From Neonectria sp. B-13 (lineage: Eukaryota; Ascomycota; Sordariomycetes; Hypocreales; Nectriaceae), in NCBI GenBank assembly GCA_002682825.1, contig NOKP01000001.1, positions 436,501-500,500 on the forward strand: 64,000 bases of DNA. The letters run 5' to 3'. Below, one piece after another: positions 45,975-57,524 of the stretch. Under the pieces are notes generated by a model. The model was not told the origin of the DNA and ran no database searches. It saw nothing but the letters and a program-made list of their open reading frames with translations. Position numbers and translations under genes: made by a program. Positions within the stretch are counted from its first letter, which is position 1; each line of letters opens with the position of its first letter.

Positions 45975-47332
45975 TTAATTTGAATCAGGTGGACTCCATT
46001 CAAACTCCTCAATTGCCCAACTCATGATAGGCCACCATTCCCTGGGGAGAAATGACATGATGGCAGCAAACTCCCCGTCGGCCGTTCCGTCAACCCACCA
46101 GAGCAACTGAGCGACCTTGACCAACATAAAGAAGTATCCAACAATGGCAAGGGTTCTTGGATCTTTTGCTTCGAGCAACTGGGTGAATCGACTCGAGACA
46201 AGTGCTGGGAATTGAAGCAGCTTCCGGTACTGTGGATTGCCGTAGACATAGGTAAGGTGTCCTACAGCCAGAGTGTATGCCGAGACGGTCTCCTCGTCCA
46301 ACAACAGGTCGGGGTTCATGTCTTGAAGTAGAAAATCGAAGCTGCGCGGGCTTCTTTCTGAAAACGAAACAAGGGTTGCAAATTGAAGTTCCAATCCAAG
46401 CTTCTGCCCAATACTTGATCCCTGGACCCATGGCCACACCGTTTTGAAGAAGTTGCCAGCAGTCTGGAACGGACGGAACCAGTGTAGAGGGACCTGGTAA
46501 CCGTCACTGTTGCTCAAATATGTGTGGTTTACGCTCGTATGGAACAAGATGAGAGCGCATGATGCAATCATCGCCCCTGCATCGTCTAGGTTGACGCTGC
46601 TGGACTGTAGCTGTTCTGTGTGGGAGCGGATTGCTTTGACCATGTACTTGTGTGACGCCTCACGAACAGCAAAGTTGGTTTCACCAAGGCGCCGGAGATG
46701 GAATGCCGAGAAGCCAAGAAGTGCGTCCATGACACCAGGACTTTCGAAAGCGGTTTCGATGATCCAAGTGCACCAGGCGTTTTGGGCACGGGGTCCCTGT
46801 GTGGCCATTTTGTGGTAGTGGTGCAGGAGGCGAAGATCGAGAAGATCATCAGTGGGTGTTACGACTTTGACAGGCCCAGGGCAATAAACCGTGGCATCGG
46901 CGGAAGCGACAACCAGATGTGATGGTGGTTCTCGTTCATGTTGTTGTGAGTGCCTTGGAGCGATCGCGACGTCTTTTGGAGAGTTCCGCTGGAGCGGGAG
47001 GATCTTCATGCGCTGGTTCGGCTCGACGACAGAAGGACAAAACGTCTCAAAGTAAACGCACGAGATGTTCTTTCTGATACAACTTCCGCACGTGGGCTGG
47101 GTTTCGTCACACTATGGGCTCAGTCAGTAATTACAACATTTATTGGAGGAATAGAAAGCAGTTAGTGGGAACGGACCTTGACCCGCTTCGCCTTGCAAGG
47201 CCTGCACCCTCTTCGGGACTTGCGATGCGGGCGTCGCAACCGGCCGGCAGTCTCGGCATCGGCGTTTGGCGGCTCGGCATTGGAGACGGCAGACTCTGGA
47301 GTAGATGCCGGGGAGAGTCGGTTTGCCACCAT
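45975..47332 (-). CDS. Zn(II)2Cys6 transcription factor
   Basis: Two exons (47332-47177 and 47111-45975) give 430 residues. The intron interrupts the zinc cluster, which reads CRPCKAKRVK|CDETQPTCGSC...C once spliced (residues about 43-70). The remainder is the helical region found in sterol-regulator-like C6 proteins (LLDLRLLHHYHKMA, HYHKMATQGPRAQNAW, MDALLGFSAFHL). It is nuclear. The nearest neighbours are the secreted dipeptidase (45.1 kb) and the RTA1-like gene (48 kb), so a role in peptide or stress response is possible. Intact. Confidence 0.85.
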
Positions 47333-47954
47333 AGCATGCAGACGACGGGTGTGACGGTTGCGGAGCAGTGACAGTAGAAAAGACAAGGCCACGCAGAGTT
47401 GGTTAAACGGCAGCTGGTCTCCTGTATTTGCGACTGTATTTAGGCGGACTTGCGGACTAAACAATACCCCGAAGGAGAGCTTGATATGACGACGATGGTG
47501 GCTCAGCCAAGCCCCTGACGACCTGAGCCTCTTGCAGGAAGCTTCGTCGATGTCCAATCAAATCGTCCTGAGTACGAGACTGTGCATGTCTGGGGCTGCG
47601 AGTGAGCCGCTAAGCCAGGGTGAGTGGCTTGGCACTGGTTGTGTGGGCCATGGGTTTGATTAAGCATAGTTAAGACCAGTCGTGGACTGATTGATGACTG
47701 AATGCTCTAGAACATTTAGAGCTTCGCCAGCGCGTACTTTGGAATTAATTAAGGCTGTGTATTCAATGGAAACCGATCTTTTATATGCGCACCGAAACAG
47801 ACAAATGGGACCCCAAACTACCAATTACTTGAAATGATGCTCCCTGGTGGAATCGCACGACTTCATTCCTGTACACGCACTGTGCCGTGCGTGATCCATC
47901 CGTGAATGATTAATCCCACCGTTCACGGGGAACTTGCACAGTCTTCAAGTCGAA
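47333..47954. other. Intergenic region
   Basis: This holds the promoter of the regulator and the 3' flank of the RTA1-like gene. There is no coding sequence. A palindrome-rich stretch is not evident. Confidence 0.4.
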
Positions 47955-48942
47955 TCAAGCGCCGCGGACGGTGTTGTAACTTCCAAGCTGCATCTCCGAG
48001 TCCGAGCTGCTGGCGCGATCCTTCTTTGGGGCTCTGATGATCCTGGACGGGTGGAAAACGTTGAAGATTACAGCCACAGCCCCCATTAACACGGAATCGA
48101 AAACGTACAGGTACACCTCCTTGGACTGAAGCTCGCCGTCGCTGCCCAGGACATATTCGATGACTCGGAAGACGGAACGCACCAAGATGAGGACGCTCGA
48201 GGTGTACAGGACAATGAGAAGCTTTCTCCACGGCGTAGTAAGAATTAGGCTTGTCTCTGTCGGTCTTTTGTTGATTCGGAGGTGGAAGATGCAGGTGCAA
48301 ACCACGAAGAGGCCGAAGAAGATGATTTGAATGAAGAGCCCGACAATGATGATGGTCTGTCCCTGGTCTCTCTCCTTTTTCGTCTCTGCGTTTGAGAGCT
48401 TTCCGCCACCTTTTCCATTCTATCAGCCGGGTGTCCTGCTCGGATTGACTTGCGAGGGTGCTGTTCACTTACCGAGTCCCTGTGCGGCGATGGACGCGAT
48501 GTCTCCAAAAAGAAAGAATTTTGTCAGCCAGCTAGGTCGGATGATGGAGTGTTTGTCCGCGTCGAGGAGTCTGATCAGCCGGCCGAGGATCATGTAAATC
48601 GAGGCGGCGAAGAAGGCAGGCCCGAGTAGAAGGAGCAGAGCCTGCATAACGAAAGGCCCCAACGTCCAGTCGGGAGTTTCTTTTGCACCCATGGCCCTTC
48701 CGATATACCCGATGCCCTCAACTGCAAGGCGCACAGTTAGCCACGACAGGTCTTAAGCAGGACTTTGGCAGCCATCTGTCTCTGGGAACCTTACCAAGAC
48801 ATCCAATGACGAAGGGCACAAAGTACCACGTTCTCGTCTTGACCAACTGAAAGACATGAACGGCCGCGGAGGATATGAATATGATGAGAAAGATGATGGC
48901 GGCGGCAAGGGAGGGATCGTAGTGATAATATTCTCGGGCCAT
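47955..48942 (-). CDS. RTA1-like seven-helix membrane protein
   Basis: Three exons (48942-48795, 48721-48473, 48409-47955) give 283 residues with about seven hydrophobic segments. The RTA1 family signature is visible: VEGIGYIGRA, FFAASIYMILGRLI, SWLTKFFLFGDIASIAAQGLG, LFIQIIFFGLFVV and RSVFRVIEYVLG. The acceptor AAAAG|GTGGC is the one that keeps the frame into QTIIIVGLF. Yeast relatives (Rta1, Rsb1) act in the plasma membrane and affect lipid export or resistance to toxic compounds. Substrate unknown here. The tail ends in a short Ser/Asp stretch. Confidence 0.88.
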
Positions 48943-49666
48943 CGTTGCGTCGGTTCGGGAAGTGGTCGGCTTGAGCCAAGGGAAGGACTGAGAAAGGAGA
49001 GAATAAGTAATACAAGGAAGGAGGGAGAATGTTGTCGAATTATCTGATGCTATGTTTAAAGTAAAATTAATGGAACGACGATTGTTTAAATACCCAACGC
49101 ATTCATCAGTCCCGGTGAGATCTAGATGCAAGGGACTGGACTGGGGGCTGAGCAGATGCAGCTGAGACCACCCCCCTTGACACATTGACGAATGAGAACG
49201 CTCTGAGTACGAAAAGACGATGATAACAAGCGATGATACGTTCCACACACTGCACCTGCACGAAGTCGGCAAAACCCAACAAATGAGACTCTATGGAGTA
49301 CGGGGAATGCACCCTTTTGATGACGTTTAATCTGACTCTTATCTTGAGCACCGCCCCAAAAAGAGCCGCGAATGACACTGTCACAGTTATAATTTATGAG
49401 CGAAGATTGGGAGTGAGATTGAGAACCAAATTGTCTTGTATGTCAAAGGAGCGTCCAAATATTTTTGCCTAATTAAACTAGAAACACGGGAGGAGGCTCC
49501 GAACCTACTGCCACTGGGGCAAAACTATCGGTAGAGAAGATTAAAGTAAACACAAATTTAGTTACTCCAAGGACCATAAACCGCAAAGGTCCCGGAGTCA
49601 GTCATAGCTCGCAGACAGCTCAGCGAACAGAAAAGCCATTACTCGCCGCAGAACTCAGCGTCGGTT
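48943..49666. other. Intergenic region
   Basis: The promoter region of the RTA1-like gene and the 3' flank of the Cys-repeat gene. No gene is supported in it. Confidence 0.45.
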
Positions 49667-51455
49667 CTAGTATCCGTATCCGCTCTTGCACTTGCCCTCA
49701 TGCTCGTCCCACTTCTTGCCCTTGGGGCAGACACACTTTGTCTTGTAGGTGTCCCAGACAAGCCCGGCCTTGCACTTGCAGGTCTTGGAGTAGTCATCGT
49801 ACTCCAGGTCCTTGTTGTTGCAAGCACACTGGCCATACTTCCATGAAGCGTCCTTGCCGCAATCGTGCTCGCACTTGTAGCCCGTCCACTTCTCTCCCTT
49901 GGGGCAGGAGCAGGTCTTGGAGTATTTGTCAAAGTCCTGGCCCTTCTTGTTGCACACACAAGCCTTCTGGTGCTTGTCGTAATGAGCATCCTTGCCGCAG
50001 TTATAGGAGCATCCGTATCCGGTCCACTGCTGGCCCTTGGGGCAGGCACAAGTCTTGCCATAGGCTTCGTAGACCTGATCCTTCTTCTTGCACACACACT
50101 CCTTCTTGTATTCATCGTAGGATGCGTCCTTACCGCAGTCGTACTTGCAGCCGTAGTCACTCCACGTCTGTCCCTTGGGGCAGGCACAGGTCTTGCTGTA
50201 TTTGTCAAAGTCCTGGCCCTTCTTGTTGCACACACAAGCCTTCTGGTGCTTGTCGTAATGAGCATCCTTGCCACATTTGTTTTCACACTTGTAGCCGGTC
50301 CAGTGCTGGCCCTTGGGGCAGGCACAAGTCTTGCCGTAGGCGTCGTAGACCTGATCCTTCTTCTTGCACACGCACGCCTTCTGATGCTTATCGTAGGACG
50401 CATCCTTGCCGCAGTCGTACTTGCAGCCGTAGTCACTCCACGTCTGTCCCTTGGGGCAGGCACAGGTNGTCCTTACCGCAGTCGTACTTGCAGCCGTAGT
50501 CACTCCACGTCTGTCCCTTGGGGCAGGCACAGGTCTTGCCGTATTTATCGTAGACCTGATCCTTCTTGTTACAGACGCAGGCCTTCTGGTGCTTGTCGTA
50601 ATGAGCATCCTTGCCACATTTGTTTTCACACTTGTAGCCGGTCCAGTGCTGGCCCTTGGGGCAGGCACAAGTCTTGCCGTAGGCTTCGTAGACTTGGTCC
50701 TTCTTGTTGCAGACGCACGCCTTCTCGTGTTTGTCATAGTGAGCCTCCTTGCCGCAGTCGTACTCGCAGCCGTAACCAGTCCACTTCTGGCCCTTGGGGC
50801 ACTCGCAAGTCTTGTAGGCCTTGTTGTAAACCTGATCCTTCTTCTTGCAAGCACAATTTCCGTACTTCCAGTCGGCATCCTTTCCACAGTCATGCTCGCA
50901 CTTGTAGCCAGTCCACTTCTTTCCCTTGGAGCAAGCACAGGTCTTGGAGTATTTGTCAAAGTCCTGGCCCTTCTTGTTGCAGACGCACGCCTTCTGGTGC
51001 TTATCGTAGTGAGCCTCCTTGCCGCAGTCGTACTCGCAGCCGTAACCAGTCCACTTCTGGCCCTTGGGGCAGCTGCACTTCTTGGAGTACTCGTCGTAGG
51101 TCTGACCATGCTTCTTGCAAGAGCACTTTCCGTACTTCCAGTGGGAATCATCGCCACAGTCCTTGTAGCACTTGTCATACTTGTCGCTCCAGACTTCGCC
51201 GTAGGGGCAGTGACACTTCTTGCCGTACTCCTCGTACTCCATGTCAGCCTTCTTGCAGCAGCACTTGTTTTTCTTGGAGTCCCAAGTGGCATCATTGCCG
51301 CAGTCGTGACCGTAGCCTCCACGCTCGGCTAGGTGCATGGATTCACCATCGAAGTCCCTGGCCTCGACGCCATGATCATCGATGTCGGGGCTGGGGATTG
51401 CAGTGACCGAGGTCAGAGCGAAAAGAGTGTTGAGAAGGAAGTGCTTGAGAAGCAT
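49667..51455 (-). CDS. Secreted six-cysteine repeat protein (assembly gap inside)
   Basis: A signal peptide (MLLKHFLLNTLFALTSVTA) precedes about 12 repeats of roughly 43-46 residues with the pattern C-GKDAHYDKHQKA-C-x-C-NKKGQDFDKYSKT-C-x-C-PKGQTWSDYG-C. Each repeat has six cysteines and many Lys, Asp and Tyr. An ambiguous base (n) at 50467 joins two repeats out of frame: the left side ends in CGKD and the right side begins TCACPKG, so about 24 residues or more are missing. This is a collapsed or unsequenced repeat, not necessarily a real frameshift. The last repeat ends in GKKWDEHEGKCKSGYGY. A wall or matrix protein, or a secreted effector, is plausible. No family was recognised. Confidence 0.8.
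50467..50467. other. Ambiguous base marking an assembly join
   Basis: A single N lies between two near-identical repeat units of the Cys-rich gene. It breaks the reading frame and hides part of a repeat, so the true repeat number is unknown. Confidence 0.9.
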
Positions 51456-54400
51456 GATGGGCAAGCAGGGCTTGGGGAAGGCGGAGTGCCAAAGGGGTAG
51501 AGATGAATGGGGGTTCTCTGCAGGATGAGCGAGAGTTGTGAGGGAAGGGCCCGATGTCTTGGGTGAGAAATATTTGAAAGGATTGGCAAGTTGACGATAT
51601 ATATATGCTCGGGGAACAAATACGTGAACTGAGACCAGCCTGAGTGACCTCGCCTTTCACAATGAGCGGATAGTTTGCTCTCCGATTAGACTTGTGATCC
51701 TCATGCATGGTCACAGCCCGATCTGCACCACCCTCCATGTTGGCTGAGCTAGTGCCTGTAAGGTGGAAGGTAACTTCGCTTCTCAATGAAGCATATCACG
51801 TTTATGGTGCTTAAGCATGTTCTGAGTTGGGGCTGTGAAAGCGCCCCAGGACCGCCCAGAACCGCCCAGTTCTCTTTAAGCCGACCTCTCATGACCGAGT
51901 TCTAGGTGATTAGATCATATTTTTAGACGATAGAGACACACCAAGATACAGCCGCACTAGGATCATAGTGTTTACCAGGGATGATTTGGTACGATGCTCC
52001 TTGAAAAGCCGGAAAGCATAAATCAAGACTTGCACTTTCGAATACGAGCTGCAGTCATTCAATATTGAGCACCTCCACGATTGAGGCCTTTGAGCTGATT
52101 TGTTGGCTCTCCACTTAGCATCCAACACGTCCTCGGCAGAGCGTCTCGGTGTCATTGATTCGTTGAAGCAACGCCACTCGGGGTGTCGGTCAGTTCGCGG
52201 CTTGAATAGTCCAGCTTAAGGGGGGGGATTAAGGGGTAAGCCGCATCTTGGGATCGACTGACGTTGCGGTACATCCATCTATGCGTCAGAGAGGAGAAGG
52301 GAGAGGTATTCACGCGGGGAAGCAACGGCAACAGCGTGCGAAGTACATGGGCGTTGGCGTGCGGTACGAGGAGAATAGTATTAGGCCTGGGCTCTAAATA
52401 GACGCAGACACAGACACAGACGCAAACACATGCGGTAGTTTGCGCGAGCACTGTGGGCGTTTCCGTTCTCAGAGGGGCTTAAGGCGATGCAGTTGAAACA
52501 AAGGAGAGGTCCGAGAGGAAGATGCCGCAAGGGGGAACCCAGCCCAGGGGAAAAGGAAGAGAACCAACAGGCACGGAGCAAGGCTTTGGGCCATACGAGA
52601 AGAGCACTGAGTTGTCCAAAGTCATTGACGCACAGAAGAACGAAGAACATGTAGCGACGGTTACGTAACGCAAACGCGGAGACATAATTAAGCGTTGGCC
52701 ACGGCGTGTCGCCATGTCACCTCACCCCTGGATGATGCTTGTCGCCACACCAACGCACCGACTTCCGGGCGGCCGATCTCCCGGGGATTTGCCAATACGA
52801 AGCCCTCGCCGTTCTGAATGGCCAGCCAGTTCGTATCCCGGCTGCCGTCGTGTCAGCTGATCTGTTGTCGCGCACTAGAACCGCGGGCGTCGCAGCCGAT
52901 GGACGCCATCTGGCCGCTGCCCAAGCCTTGCGACGCAGCCGGAGCGAATCGCGTGTCGTCGGGGACTCCAAAATAACATGCTGACGCTATTCGCACAGAG
53001 GCCACAGCTGAGAGAGCCAGCCCCACCGCCGTGCCATTCAGGTTCAGCAGCACCCGGGTTGCACTGCAGCTAGCAGATGCCGCTTTTCGATGCGGGGGAA
53101 AGCGAGGCAGAATCAGCATCAGGCAGTTGGGAAACCGTGTACGCCACCGGCAGCTGTCCCCTGCTAGACTGCGAGGAGCTGAAGAGAGGGGAAGGCAAAG
53201 AAAGGAACACGAATGGAAACGAAAACAGCTACGCCTAAATTTAGAAGAGTGGACACAGAGTAGGGCTCATAAACAAGTGCTTGCATGTCTTGCATTGGAT
53301 GCATGTCTCGGCTCTCTCTCTCAGAGCCTTAAAATGTAAACAGTTGAGTTCATGGCGGCGGTGTGGTCTAGACACAAAGGTGGCTGCTGCAGCGTGGCCA
53401 CCAGCTGAAAGCGCACTATTTTCAGCCATTCTGTAATTGTGACGCCGAGTACCAGAGTCGTCCATCGTTCACTCACCAAGGCATGGCAGCCGCACTAATC
53501 TCAGAATAGCCCCTCATCAAGCCAGCTCCGGATTCCACGGAGGTTGGCGCCTTCTGACCCGCGGCGTTGGAAGCGAAGGGGCAAGAAACACAAAATTTGT
53601 ATTAATTGGGTTAAATTGAAACATGGACAACCGACCAGACACTTAATCAGACGACTAAAAAACATCACTCACCAGCGGCAGTTCTTTGTTCTCCTGTTCT
53701 TTCGGGTCTCGCTCCCTTCTTGGCATCATCAACATCCATCATCCTTCGGCACCTCGGCACATCGAACGACGCAATATTCCACTCGGACGGAGCACTCCTT
53801 GCCCAGCACGCAGATCTTGGAAGCTACTAACCGATGGAATTCCCCCTTTCGGTGCACCCGTTGGTGAAGCTTGAAATAGGCTTTCCCCAAGCCATCCGCC
53901 ACCGAAAACGGGTGTACACATATCCGGCCACACCCACTTCGCTCGCCCTTCGCCACCCGCTTCACAAAAATACGTGCGAGGAAATGAGTGGACGGTTCCT
54001 GAGTGAGCTGTTCCGGTAAGTCGGGCGTCTAACGGCTCTCAAGCTTGGCATTTTCTTTACCTTTTGCTAATCCAAATCCGAACCGAAGAGTCTGCACACC
54101 ACGCTAAGCCACCCATCCGTCGGATAGGTTGGGACCTCTGTGGATCTTCTAATAGTTGATGTGACTGTGTGTGATATTGGGTTGGTGGCAGAAGCCAGAA
54201 AGCAGGGATACCGTTCCAACATGCTGCATATTCACCGTCTCCCACCGTAATGGGCGTCGCTGAAAGGGGCATTAGATGATCAATGCGAGAGGTGTTGGTG
54301 GTTAGATCTCCGTAAGGCTGCCAGCTCACGCATCAATATGGAGAAGGTGGCTTCTGTCAGGACGGCCATCATCTACCATTGTCTTTCTACGAAGCAAACA

Positions 54401-55448
54401 TTGGAAACCCAGGCCATGGTTGATGCGGAAGTCTTTGTGCTTCGTACAAATATGTTGTTGATATCAAATACCGAGAATGTTGTAAGTACTTATTCGAAAA
54501 GGGATGATTTACCCTCGAAAACGGCCTTGGAAGTGAAGACTTGGATACTCGACATAGTCGTATAGTGCTGCATTCAGGTCAACAGCCACCACGTTACCTC
54601 CACCTCAAATACAACCTCCGTCAGCTGACAACCGGCATCTGCAATACAGTTGGCGTAATGGTGAAGTAAATCACCTTGCATCTACCGATACTTCCCCGCA
54701 TTGTCAGCACGACCGGAAGTCGCCCAAAGGCCCGCAAAGCCCTACGGTACATTCGCAAAGTAGCTTCGGCTGATCGGCTAATGTCTAATGCAGCAATCTC
54801 ACTGTGCAGCAATGTTACCTCACCACGCTGTTCGGACTTCATCTTGTTGCGACCAGTGCATCGAGCATGCCGAAATAGTCTCCATGAACGCCTCTCAATA
54901 CCCCCTCGGCTGGGCGTAAGGAAGGGAGGAGGTACACCCGTGGCCTGTTGATCACGCAGTAAGTGGTGCGACCGACGATTCGCTTCCATGACTGCCGTTG
55001 CTTGGAGAGAATGTCGACCTCATCATACTAGTCCAAGCCTATCATCGTCGTCCCCCACCACACGGTTTAAGATCAAAGTGACGTCTGAGATGCAGCCTGA
55101 GCCCGACTTACTCCATGCCCAACGACCCGAGACACCCGGCTCTAGATTTTCCGTCATTTCAGCAATGTCTAGGGTAGCTTTAGCTGTGAGGGTGTCTCTT
55201 TCAACCCCCCCATTTCAGTTGGAAGGAGGAAGGTCTTTTTCTTTCGCTCTACTTCATCGTGTTGTGAATGGAATATTGGCTTTGCCCTTGTACCAATTGG
55301 TAAGTGATAGGACTAACTAGTTGACTTATAATAGTGTAAGTCATTACCCAGCGATGCACACGTGGATATCTAGTTCAAAGCTTAGGGTAGTCGATTATGT
55401 ATTGGACAGGCTAGCTGTTTATTTTCGACTGGTTCGCTTAGGTATTAA

Positions 55449-55543
55449 GGTATCCAAGTTACTGAATGGGTACCCATGGGTAGTCCACCGCGAGAGACTT
55501 TATCAGCTAGACCCATGGGCACCCATCTGATAACTTGGGTATG
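55449..55543. repeat. Imperfect foldback repeat with GGGTACCC/CCCATGGG cores
   Basis: Arms at 55449-55481 and 55511-55543 match as inverted copies at 25 of 33 positions, with a 29-base spacer. Each arm contains palindromic words (TACCCATGGGTA in the left arm). It could be a small MITE or a cruciform-forming site. Confidence 0.6.
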
Positions 55544-57036
55544 TACCCACCATGCCCTTGATCTAAATACGGTAGAAATCGCGTGCCGTGGCTGGGTCCC
55601 GTTGATATTCTAAGGCTCAACACGCATGGCTGACCGTTAGTTCTGTTCTTCCGCGTAGTGTCTTGGCTCGTCCGTCCAAGAAAGGGAGTGATGACGGGCA
55701 ATTACGCCCAATAACAAAGAGGTTGCAACCCCCTCGCCTACTTTGATGCTGCGTGTGCGACGGCGTGTGAAATGACTGCTGGTCAGATTAACAATAACCC
55801 CAATTAGGGCCAGAAAAATACAGATCCTGTGGCCACAATAAAGACAGACGCCTCAGGGCCTAAAATTTAGATTGTTTGCACAGCCATGTGTGAACACTGC
55901 CGCTGGCTTGAATGTACGTTGTAACTACATGCAATTGAGCTGACCCAGAGCGGAATTCAGCCTCACACCAATGTAAACTCTTCGCTCGTATCCGATAGAA
56001 CCAATTCACATGTCACGAGATCCCAAGCCGTTAGAACTGCGTGCGGGAAGCTGAGTGATGAACTATGACGACAAACATACGTCATGGAAGTCGGATCTTG
56101 CTTCTAAGTTCTACGTAATCAACTAGTCTACATCTTGCGCTGATTATTCGACTGGACTAATATCTTGTGGGCGCTAGAATTTCATCGAACCTTTGAATCC
56201 ACGACTTCTTGACCTGGACCGTGATTGTTCCTCACGAGATGGTTGCTCACAAAGCAGTCGGTTTGAACTTTTCCATTGTGATTCAAGCTCAGCAGTTGCT
56301 GCATCTATGGCTACATGTTCCAGTAGCACAAGCTAGCCAAGCCCTCACCGCAGAACAGTTGAGCAAGTACAAGATGCAGCCAAAGACACTTTTTGATGAG
56401 TAATGAATGCCAAATAGAAAAAGATCGGATGCAAGGGGCCATTAAGAATACCGTTTGCATTTCATATTCCACTGCTGAAGAGGGCACGCGAAGAGGTTAT
56501 TGTGTTATTTGTCAAAATTGGAAAGAACCAAACCGACAAATTAACCCATGCATACTTGGCCCAGGAGGCATTCCACGATGCGCGAGAAAGCCCGAGGTTT
56601 TCAGACTCGTAAGATTTGATCCGCTTCCCAGGTCATGCTTTACTTTACCCTTAAAAGAGCGGAGAGGCTCAAGCGCTCGGATTCTCCGTCGCTGCGTGCA
56701 ATGTGGAGACGGAAGTAGCCCAGGCCCATCATCAATGCATGCAACATCTCGAATGGTGCTGCCCCGTCTTCACTCTTCAGTTAGGTAGTCGGATTATTAT
56801 GGCCCTGGAAGTTGAGCAGCATCTCGAAAGCAGTTCCCAGATCCTCGAATTGAAAACCAGGGTTGATTCGGTGATTCAGTGTGAAAACGCGGTTGCTGAT
56901 GGATTGTCATGTGGCTCATCTCCAATAAATAAGAAAACAGCACAGCGTGGATTATATCCACCGTAGAGACAGGGCACGGCATTTTCGTCAAGCCGTAGCC
57001 CGATCGGACTTTTCGGATGGGACGGATCGGCGACCT

Positions 57037-57081
57037 AAATACGGGCCACGGCCACGAAAATACGGGCCCACGGCCACGAAA
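57037..57081. repeat. Two-copy 22-bp tandem repeat
   Basis: AAATACGGGCC(C)ACGGCCACGAA occurs twice in a row, about 120-160 bases upstream of the next ORF. The second copy has one extra C. Confidence 0.75.
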
Positions 57082-57197
57082 TCTCGACACAGGGCCGAAT
57101 TAAAGCTCGACCCCTGTCTTTCACATGTCATGCTCATTGAGCCGCATCCTGTCATTCTTGGCGTAGACCCCTGATACCAGTGGTCTTTCCTCGGCAC

Positions 57198-57524
57198 ATG
57201 AAGCTGGAGTCAGATGACACCGACGATGCAAATAGCAGGTGGTTCCACCATGACGAGTCCGGATCTGGTGACGATAAGGCAGATTCAAACAAAGGAGAAG
57301 TATCAGCCGAGAGCTGGTTGTCACGTCATGTTGCGGAATGGCCATCCGAATCAAACCCACCGGCGTCTCCGAAGGGATCAAACGAAGAACGAGACAGGGG
57401 ATGGGAGGATATATATCTACACCGCCAGCATCCATTACACCAGGTCGATGGTCAATCTAGATCCTCATCGACCCCAAACGTAGATTTCACCCCCGAACAC
57501 CCCTTCGATTCTTTAAGCCGATGA
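57198..57524 (+). CDS. Upstream ORF overlapping the DHA1 start by ATGA
   Basis: An open frame of 108 codons starting MKLESDDTDDANSRW is acidic and serine-rich and ends in TGA, which overlaps the ATG of the transporter (ATGA at 57521-57524). It is either a long upstream ORF that could limit or reinitiate translation, or a decayed N-terminal extension. No intron that would fuse it in frame was found. Product unknown. Confidence 0.35.
   Translation: MKLESDDTDDANSRWFHHDESGSGDDKADSNKGEVSAESWLSRHVAEWPSESNPPASPKGSNEERDRGWEDIYLHRQHPLHQVDGQSRSSSTPNVDFTPEHPFDSLSR

Larger units (their letters stand above)
51456..57197. other. Gene-poor interval of about 5.7 kb
   Basis: Only short, mutually overlapping frames are found on both strands and none has family motifs, splice logic or a clean codon pattern. 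It includes a CA/GA-rich microsatellite near 52400, GC-rich parts at 52.7-53.1 kb, a foldback repeat at 55449-55543 and a two-copy 22-bp tandem repeat at 57037-57081. A frame at 53834-54014 ends in CTGTTCCG|gtaagt, resembling a splice donor, but no downstream exon was recognised. Confidence 0.5.

Noticed and set aside
49700..51300. Possible CRISPR-like regular repeats
   Set aside because: The periodicity is coding (about 130 bp units with conserved cysteine codons), without unique spacers, in a eukaryote.
49639..51406. Long open frames on the opposite strand and in other frames of the Cys-repeat gene (up to about 550 codons)
   Set aside because: They are shadows of a repeat whose length is a multiple of three; they have arginine/threonine or serine/cysteine bias and no signal or domain.
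54621..54989. 122-codon minus-strand ORF
   Set aside because: No domain, start context or splice logic; it overlaps other open frames of similar length.
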